A DNA stretch of 64,000 nt from Hydrocarboniclastica marina (GTDB taxonomy: Bacteria > Pseudomonadota > Gammaproteobacteria > Pseudomonadales > Oleiphilaceae). The notes under the pieces were generated by a model. That model saw nothing but the letters and a program-made list of their open reading frames with translations, was not told the origin of the DNA and did not search any database. Position 1 is the stretch's first letter. Every line of letters begins with the position of its first letter. Positions 58,633-64,000 of the stretch are shown piece by piece. Made by a program: the position numbers and the translations under genes. The stretch is taken from the NCBI RefSeq assembly GCF_004851605.1, contig NZ_CP031093.1, forward strand, positions 3,720,692 through 3,784,691, written 5' to 3'.

Positions 58633-60979
58633 GCTTCCTCTGAACGTCCCCGTTCCGGCCCGCAACGCCCGCGGTCTGGCTGGTGCCAGCGCCATTCACG
58701 AAAGCGCCTGGAAACACGTCAGCGGCCAGGCCCGTTACATTGACGACCTACCCGAGCCGGAGAGCCTGCTCCATGCCGCCGTGGGTCATAGTGACCAGGC
58801 GCATGCCCGCATTGTGAGTATGGACCTGAGTGAGGTAAGCGCCTATCCGGGCGTGGTGGCGGTGATTACCGCTGCTGACGTACCCGGCCACCTGGATATA
58901 GGCCCGGTCTTTCCCGGCGACCCGGTACTGGCGGATGGCCTGGTCGAACACATCGGTCAGCCCATCTTTGCCGTGGCAGCCACCAGTCATCTGGCCGCCC
59001 GTAAAGCCGCCCGGCTGGCAAAGGTGGAATACGCAACAATGGAAGCTGCCATCACCGTCGACCAGGCCCTGGAAAAACAGCTCTTCGTGCGACCCAGCCA
59101 GACCCAACAGCGCGGTGACCCGGATGATGCCCTGGCGCGAGCGCCCCACCGCCTTCGGGGGGAGCAGTACGTCGGCGGCCAGGAGCACTTCTACCTGGAA
59201 GGTCAGGCCTGCCTGGTGGAGCCCACCGAAGACCGCGGGGTGTTCGTCCACACCTCAAGCCAGCACCCTTCGGAAGTGCAGAAGCTGGTGGCGGAAGTGC
59301 TGGGGCTGCCGATTCATGAGGTACAGGCGGAGGTGCGTCGCATGGGCGGCGGTTTTGGCGGCAAGGAAACCCAGGCGGCACCCCTGGCTTGTGTCGCCGC
59401 CCTGTTGGCCCGGGCTACCGGCAGACCCGTGAAATACCGTCTCGCCCGCGCGGATGACATGATTCAGACCGGCAAACGCCACGACTTCTACAATAAGTAT
59501 GACATCGGCTTCGATGGCAACGGATTAATCCACGGCGCCGACATCATGGTGGCCGGCCGCTGCGGCTACTCGCCGGACCTCTCTGACGCTATTGTCGACC
59601 GAGCCATGTTTCACGCCGACAACGCCTACTTTCTCGACCAGGCCCGGGTCACCGGCCATCGCTGCAAAACTCATACTGTCTCCAACACAGCCTTCCGCGG
59701 TTTCGGCGGTCCCCAGGGCATGATGGTCATCGAGCAGGCGATGGATGACATTGCCAGCTACCTGGGCCGGGACCCGTTGGATATTCGCAAGCTCAACCTC
59801 TATCGGCCCGGACGGGACGTTACCCACTACGGCCAGACCGTGGAACAGCACCTGTTGCCGGAGATGGTCGACAGCCTGGAGGCCAGCTCAGATTACCGCC
59901 AGCGCCGACAGGACATTATCGACTTCAACCGCTCCAGCCCCGTACTCAAGCGTGGTATGGCACTGACCCCGGTGAAGTTCGGTATCTCCTTTACCGCCAA
60001 GCATCTGAACCAGGCCGGCGCATTGGTCCACATCTATACCGATGGCAGCATTGAGGTGAACCATGGCGGGACTGAGATGGGGCAGGGTCTCTACATCAAG
60101 GTGGCCCAGGTAGTGGCTTCCGCCTTCCAGGTGGACCTTGACCGCATAAAGGTATCCGCCACCCGCACCGACAAGGTGCCCAACACCTCACCAACCGCCG
60201 CTTCTTCCGGATCCGACCTTAATGGCATGGCTGCACTGGACGCATGCGAGAAGATTCGTGCACGGTTGACCGCCTTCGCCGCGCACCACTGGTCTGTGCC
60301 AGCGGAACAGGTTTCGTTCGTGAATAACCAGGTGGTGATAGGCAGCAAGTCCTTACCTTGGGCAGACGTGATCCGGGCGGCCTATATGAACCGCATCTCA
60401 CTCTCGTCCTCCGGCTTCTACGCGACCCCCAAGATTCACTATGACCCGGCGACCGGAACGGGTCGCCCGTTTCTCTACTATGCCAATGGCGTTGCCTGCT
60501 CCGAGGTGTTGATCGACACATTCACTGGTGAATACCGCGTGCTGCGCACCGACATTCTCCAGGACGCCGGTCGATCCCTGAACCCGGAGATCGACATCGG
60601 CCAGATTGAAGGTGGCTTCATCCAAGGCATGGGCTGGCTCACCACTGAAGAACTGGTCTACAGCGATGAAGGCCGGCTACTGACCACGGGCCCGGCCACT
60701 TACAAGATACCGGCAGTGTCTGACTGTCCGCCGGACCTGCGCGTGGCATTGGTACCGGAAAGCCCGAACCGTGAAGCCACTGTGTTCCACTCCAAGGCCG
60801 TGGGTGAACCGCCGCTGATGCTGGGAATCGCTGTCTGGAGTGCGCTCAGGAATGCCGTGGCCAGCCTGACCGACTATCGCTACAGCCCGAGGCTTGACAC
60901 TCCGGCGACCCCGGAACGGGTTCTGGCCGCAGTTTCTGCCAGTCAGCGTTGGCTGGACGACCAGCAGGAGCACGCGTGA
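58625..60979 (+). CDS. xdhB: Xanthine dehydrogenase molybdenum subunit
   Basis: A 784-residue molybdopterin subunit that hydroxylates hypoxanthine to xanthine and xanthine to urate. Cofactor-binding motifs include VRRMGGGFGGKETQ, NTAFRGFGGPQG, HGGTEMGQGLYIK and ASSGSDLNG; the catalytic Glu is in KAVGEPPLML near the C-terminus. Length is normal. The stop overlaps the xdhC ATG by one base. Confidence 0.94.
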   Translation: MRKLPLNVPVPARNARGLAGASAIHESAWKHVSGQARYIDDLPEPESLLHAAVGHSDQAHARIVSMDLSEVSAYPGVVAVITAADVPGHLDIGPVFPGDPVLADGLVEHIGQPIFAVAATSHLAARKAARLAKVEYATMEAAITVDQALEKQLFVRPSQTQQRGDPDDALARAPHRLRGEQYVGGQEHFYLEGQACLVEPTEDRGVFVHTSSQHPSEVQKLVAEVLGLPIHEVQAEVRRMGGGFGGKETQAAPLACVAALLARATGRPVKYRLARADDMIQTGKRHDFYNKYDIGFDGNGLIHGADIMVAGRCGYSPDLSDAIVDRAMFHADNAYFLDQARVTGHRCKTHTVSNTAFRGFGGPQGMMVIEQAMDDIASYLGRDPLDIRKLNLYRPGRDVTHYGQTVEQHLLPEMVDSLEASSDYRQRRQDIIDFNRSSPVLKRGMALTPVKFGISFTAKHLNQAGALVHIYTDGSIEVNHGGTEMGQGLYIKVAQVVASAFQVDLDRIKVSATRTDKVPNTSPTAASSGSDLNGMAALDACEKIRARLTAFAAHHWSVPAEQVSFVNNQVVIGSKSLPWADVIRAAYMNRISLSSSGFYATPKIHYDPATGTGRPFLYYANGVACSEVLIDTFTGEYRVLRTDILQDAGRSLNPEIDIGQIEGGFIQGMGWLTTEELVYSDEGRLLTTGPATYKIPAVSDCPPDLRVALVPESPNREATVFHSKAVGEPPLMLGIAVWSALRNAVASLTDYRYSPRLDTPATPERVLAAVSASQRWLDDQQEHA

Positions 60980-61839
60980 TGGAGCGGCGATTGAACTGGT
61001 ACCAGGCTGTGGCCCATTGTGAACAGACCGGCATTCCGTATGCGCTGGTTACCATACTGGGCGTCACCGGCTCCGTGCCTCGGGAGCCGGCCAGCAAGAT
61101 GGTAGTAACTGGCGACCACAGCTATGACACCGTCGGCGGCGGCCACCTGGAGTACCGTATCTGTCAGCAGGCCCGTGAGCGTCTGGCGAGGGCCGATTAC
61201 ACCAGCGAACTGGCTCACTTTCCCCTTGCCGCCAGCCTCGGGCAGTGTTGCGGCGGCAGTGTATCAGTCTTGCTGGAAGCTCACCCCGGCTGCGAACAAC
61301 AGCTTGTGATCTTCGGCGCTGGCCATGTCGCTCGGGCGCTGGTCACCATTCTCGGCGAACTGCCCTGGCGCGTGACCTGGGTCGATGAACGGGCGGACCA
61401 GTTTCCCGCCGAGGTTCCCGCCAATGTCCACGTTCACCGCACCGATGACCCGGTCGGCGATGCACCGATGCTGTGCAGCGGCAAGCAAGTGCTGATCCTG
61501 ACCCACAACCATCAGCTCGATTTTGACTTATGCCGGGCGCTGCTCGACAGCGCCACCTGTGCCGGTATCGGCCTGATCGGCTCCAACACCAAGGCAGAGC
61601 GTTTTCGTCACCGCCTGGAGCACCGCGGTTACGCCACCGCCGACATCGGCCGTATCCGCTGCCCCGTGGGCCGCGCCGACGTGCCCGGCAAGCGCCCCAT
61701 GGAGGTGGCCGTATCTATCGCCTCTGAACTCCTGGCGCTGACGACCGCCACCACAGGCACCGCGCAGCGAAGGGGCCTGCCCTGGAAAGAACTGCGCGGC
61801 CTGATCCAGAAAACCGAATCCGGAGAGCGCACAGAATGA
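60979..61839 (+). CDS. xdhC: Xanthine dehydrogenase accessory protein XdhC
   Basis: A 286-residue accessory factor that helps insert the sulfurated molybdenum cofactor into XdhB. The N-terminal XdhC/CoxI part (LVTILGVTGSVPREPASKMV) has GQCCGGSV, the conserved Cys-Cys motif; the Rossmann part starts FGAGHVARALVTIL and ends with IGLIGSNTKAERF. Start at 60979 overlaps the xdhB stop (TGATG). Its ATGA overlap leads into uraD. Confidence 0.92.
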   Translation: MERRLNWYQAVAHCEQTGIPYALVTILGVTGSVPREPASKMVVTGDHSYDTVGGGHLEYRICQQARERLARADYTSELAHFPLAASLGQCCGGSVSVLLEAHPGCEQQLVIFGAGHVARALVTILGELPWRVTWVDERADQFPAEVPANVHVHRTDDPVGDAPMLCSGKQVLILTHNHQLDFDLCRALLDSATCAGIGLIGSNTKAERFRHRLEHRGYATADIGRIRCPVGRADVPGKRPMEVAVSIASELLALTTATTGTAQRRGLPWKELRGLIQKTESGERTE

Positions 61840-62336
61840 GCCTGGAAGAATTGAACGACCTGCCCGAACGCCATGCCAAAGAGGCATTCCACAACTGCTG
61901 CGCTGCCGGAACCTGGGTCCGTGGCATGGTCGATGGCCGCCCCTACTCCAACCCCACGGCCATGCTGAATCAGAGCCACGCCCTTTGGCCCAGCCTTACA
62001 GAAGAGGATTGGCTACAGGCCTTTGAAGCCCACCCCCGTATCGGCGACATAGACAGCCTGCGCCAGAAGTATGCCTCTACCCGGTCGCTGGCCAGCGGTG
62101 AACAGGCCGGAGCGCGGCAGGCCCCGGAAGAGCTCCTGCAACGGCTCAAGGTGCAAAACGATGCCTACCTGGAGAAATTTGGGTTCATCTTCATTGTCTG
62201 CGCCACCGGAAAATCAGCGGAGGAGATGCTAACCCTACTGGAAACCCGTTTGGCCAATAGCCGCAAGATGGAACTGGGGAATGCGGCCCGGGAACAGGCA
62301 AAAATCGCTGAACTGAGACTGGAGAAATTGGTATGA
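61836..62336 (+). CDS. uraD: OHCU decarboxylase
   Basis: A 166-residue enzyme that decarboxylates 2-oxo-4-hydroxy-4-carboxy-5-ureidoimidazoline to S-allantoin. Catalytic His is in FEAHPRIGDID at about residue 67; FGFIFIVCATGKSAEEML is the conserved C-terminal part. The ATG overlaps the xdhC stop and its stop overlaps the next gene, so the operon is tightly coupled. Confidence 0.93.
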   Translation: MSLEELNDLPERHAKEAFHNCCAAGTWVRGMVDGRPYSNPTAMLNQSHALWPSLTEEDWLQAFEAHPRIGDIDSLRQKYASTRSLASGEQAGARQAPEELLQRLKVQNDAYLEKFGFIFIVCATGKSAEEMLTLLETRLANSRKMELGNAAREQAKIAELRLEKLV

Positions 62337-62677
62337 CCGACAGGAGCCCCGTGACGACTCATATCCTCGACCTTGGTGGCGGTCGGCCGGCCGCTGGCGT
62401 GAGGGTCGCCCTGGAACAGGTGCTGGAGAACGGCGCAAAGCTCATCGCCGATGCCGCCACCGACGACGATGGCCGCCTCATGTCCTGGTTTCGTGGCCCC
62501 ATCGAACGCGGCCACTACCGGCTGCGTTTCGCCACGGGCGCGTGGTACCACGCACGCAACCTGAACACCTTCTACCCGGAGGTCACCCTGGATTTCCACG
62601 TCGTCGACCCGGACGCCCACTACCACGTACCGCTCCTGATGAATCAGTGGGGCTACTCAACCTACCGGGGAAGCTGA
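62333..62677 (+). CDS. uraH: 5-hydroxyisourate hydrolase
   Basis: A 114-residue transthyretin-like enzyme that opens 5-hydroxyisourate to OHCU. The N-terminal THILDLGGGRPAAGVRV and the C-terminal YSTYRGS signature are both present. Start at 62333 overlaps the uraD stop. The stop overlaps the guanine deaminase ATG by one base. Confidence 0.94.
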   Translation: MTDRSPVTTHILDLGGGRPAAGVRVALEQVLENGAKLIADAATDDDGRLMSWFRGPIERGHYRLRFATGAWYHARNLNTFYPEVTLDFHVVDPDAHYHVPLLMNQWGYSTYRGS

Positions 62678-64000
62678 TGATCCGAACTACCGACGTCCGC
62701 TTTCCCGTCGACTGCGAGGCCCATCGCGGCGCCCTGCTACATTTTCTCGAGGATCCGGGCAATGAGCCCGAGCCGGCCCTCGGCGCGACCGAATACCTCG
62801 AAGACGGGCTGTTGCTGATACACCATGGCAAGGTCTTGGCCACAGGCCAGGCCCGGGAGCTGCTGCCCAGACTGGCGCCAACGACACCCGTGACGCACTG
62901 GCAGGAGGGGCTGATCCTCCCAGGCTTTATTGATACCCATGTCCACATGCCACAGCTGGGCGTGATGGCCAGCTATGGCACGCAACTATTAGACTGGCTT
63001 GAGACCTATACTTTTCCCCATGAGGCCCGCTTCAGCGATAGGGATTGGGCCCGGACTGAGGCTCACCGGTTTGCTGATTTGTTGCTGGCGCACGGCACTA
63101 CTTCCGGTCTGGTCTTCTGTACCTCCCACGCCAATTCGGTAGAGGCCCTGTTCGAAGCGGCCGAGGCCCGCAGTATGGGGCTGACCGCTGGTAAAGTGAT
63201 GATGGACCGTCACGCGCCGGACGACCTGATCGATACCCCCGAGACCAGTTACCAGGAGAGCCACCGGCTCCTGGAGAAATGGCATGGACGGGGCCGGCAA
63301 CGGTATGCCATTACTCCCCGCTTTGCCGCCACGTCGAGCCCCCAACAGCTGAGTCTGGCCGGAAAACTATCCGGCGAGTTTCCGCAAGCGCTGGTGCAGA
63401 CCCACTGGGCCGAGAATCTCGGGGAGATCCAATGGATCCGTGAACTGTTCCCGCAACGTGCCAGCTACCTCGACGTATACGACCACTACGGACTGCTCGG
63501 GAATCACACGGTACTCGCCCATGGCATCCACATCGACGACGGGGACCGCAAGCGGCTGAAAGAGACCGGCGCCCGCATCGCCTTCTGTCCCACCTCGAAT
63601 ACTTTCTTGGGCAGCGGCCTGTTCGACTTCCGACGAGCCCGGGAGGCGGGCATAAACGTCGGCCTGGCTTCGGACGTCGGTGGCGGCACCAGCCTGTCGA
63701 TGCTGGCTACCATGGGCGAAGCCTATAAGGTCTGTCGTCTGCAGGGTCAGACTCTGACACCCTGGCAGGCGTTCTATCTGGCGACCCTGGGCAATGCTCG
63801 GGTGTTGCATCAGGATCACGACACCGGCAGCCTCCAGCCCGGTCGCCATGCCGACTTTGTCGTACTGGACCCGTCTCGCGGCCCTCTGTTGGCGATGAAG
63901 AAGACGCACAGCCAGACCCTGGCGGAAACGCTGTTCGATCTGATGATCCTGGGTGACGACCGCGCCGTTACCGCCACCTTTGTGGCCGGTACTTGCCAGT
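62677..64000 (+). CDS. guaD: Guanine deaminase (3' end beyond the window)
   Basis: A frame of at least 441 residues runs open from the ATG at 62677 to the window edge; guanine deaminases are about 430-450 residues, so only a few residues are missing. Zinc ligands: His-x-His in GFIDTHVHMPQ, His in VQTHWAENL, His in VLAHGIHIDD and Asp in LASDVGGGTSLS. FCPTSNTFLGSGLFD is the typical substrate loop. It turns guanine to xanthine for the xanthine dehydrogenase encoded upstream. Confidence 0.93.
   Translation, partial: MIRTTDVRFPVDCEAHRGALLHFLEDPGNEPEPALGATEYLEDGLLLIHHGKVLATGQARELLPRLAPTTPVTHWQEGLILPGFIDTHVHMPQLGVMASYGTQLLDWLETYTFPHEARFSDRDWARTEAHRFADLLLAHGTTSGLVFCTSHANSVEALFEAAEARSMGLTAGKVMMDRHAPDDLIDTPETSYQESHRLLEKWHGRGRQRYAITPRFAATSSPQQLSLAGKLSGEFPQALVQTHWAENLGEIQWIRELFPQRASYLDVYDHYGLLGNHTVLAHGIHIDDGDRKRLKETGARIAFCPTSNTFLGSGLFDFRRAREAGINVGLASDVGGGTSLSMLATMGEAYKVCRLQGQTLTPWQAFYLATLGNARVLHQDHDTGSLQPGRHADFVVLDPSRGPLLAMKKTHSQTLAETLFDLMILGDDRAVTATFVAGTCQ

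Noticed and set aside
1-64000. CRISPR arrays, rRNA and tRNA genes
   Set aside because: I saw no regularly spaced direct repeats and no rRNA or tRNA sequence that I could support by eye.

Overview
The window is bacterial chromosome, high-GC with tightly packed operons. Gene content and protein style suggest a marine or soil gammaproteobacterium (a Marinobacter/Halomonas-type relative is my guess; no rRNA or tRNA is present to test it). It has two parts: an accessory left end with mobile DNA (about 1-11,270), and a roughly 53-kb region almost wholly devoted to uptake and breakdown of nitrogen-rich heterocycles and their urea-like products (11,287-64,000).

Left end. It begins with a truncated gene, small hypothetical genes, an excisionase/MerR-like HTH gene, a frameshifted AbrB/MazE-type antitoxin and a small VapB-like antitoxin. 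An IS1380-family insertion with 19-bp inverted ends and a probable 4-bp target duplication lies just upstream of the last. Next come three overlapping minus-strand genes (179, 774 and 1097 residues). The two large ones carry tyrosine-recombinase catalytic residues, so they look like the integration module of a genomic island. After an AT-rich gap, a DUF2384 (MbcA/ParS/Xre-type) antitoxin-like protein is paired with a calcineurin-like phosphoesterase, an unusual toxin-antitoxin-like couple. An IS30 transposase relic marks the junction with the catabolic region.

Catabolic region A (11.3-22.2 kb). A biuret-hydrolase-like cysteine hydrolase, an 8-oxoguanine-deaminase/AtzB-type amidohydrolase and an NMT1-type binding protein lie upstream of an operon of binding protein, cyanuric acid hydrolase/barbiturase, ABC ATPase and permease. 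A LysR regulator is divergent from that operon and is followed by a 2-oxoglutarate (2OG)/Fe(II) oxygenase, an internally deleted relic of a biuret hydrolase gene, and a cupin. An IS630 relic interrupts the region.

Region B (23-38.3 kb). Two further NMT1-type ABC systems carry an EamA exporter, a nucleobase-type deaminase and a flavodoxin-like reductase. There are also two 2OG/Fe(II) oxygenases, an alpha/beta hydrolase, an orphan binding protein, a second 8-oxoguanine-deaminase-type enzyme, a formamidase-like nitrilase and a GntR regulator.

Region C (38.6-49.2 kb). A nucleoside-type (BMP) ABC importer is followed by two biuret hydrolase paralogues, an allophanate hydrolase (AtzF) and an AtzH-like protein. 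Convergent to them are a fourth 2OG oxygenase and a third amidohydrolase.

Region D (49.3-64 kb). This is a nearly complete purine-to-glyoxylate pathway: guanine deaminase, xanthine dehydrogenase XdhABC, hydroxyisourate hydrolase, OHCU decarboxylase, allantoinase PuuE, allantoicase and ureidoglycolate lyase. With it come a RutR-like TetR regulator, a Tsx-like porin and a second BMP-type ABC importer that lacks a binding protein. No urate oxidase was found in the window.

The main system-level signal is a repeated palindrome resembling the E. coli RutR operator (TTGACCANNTGGTCAA). It lies upstream of several NMT1 transporters, two 2OG oxygenases and the xdh/ABC divergent promoter, which suggests one TetR regulator ties these scattered operons together. 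The cyanuric acid operon instead has its own LysR. Cyanuric acid hydrolase, biuret hydrolase and allophanate hydrolase together give a complete route from cyanuric acid to ammonia and CO2. The unexplained part is what the four 2OG oxygenases and three amidohydrolases feed into it.
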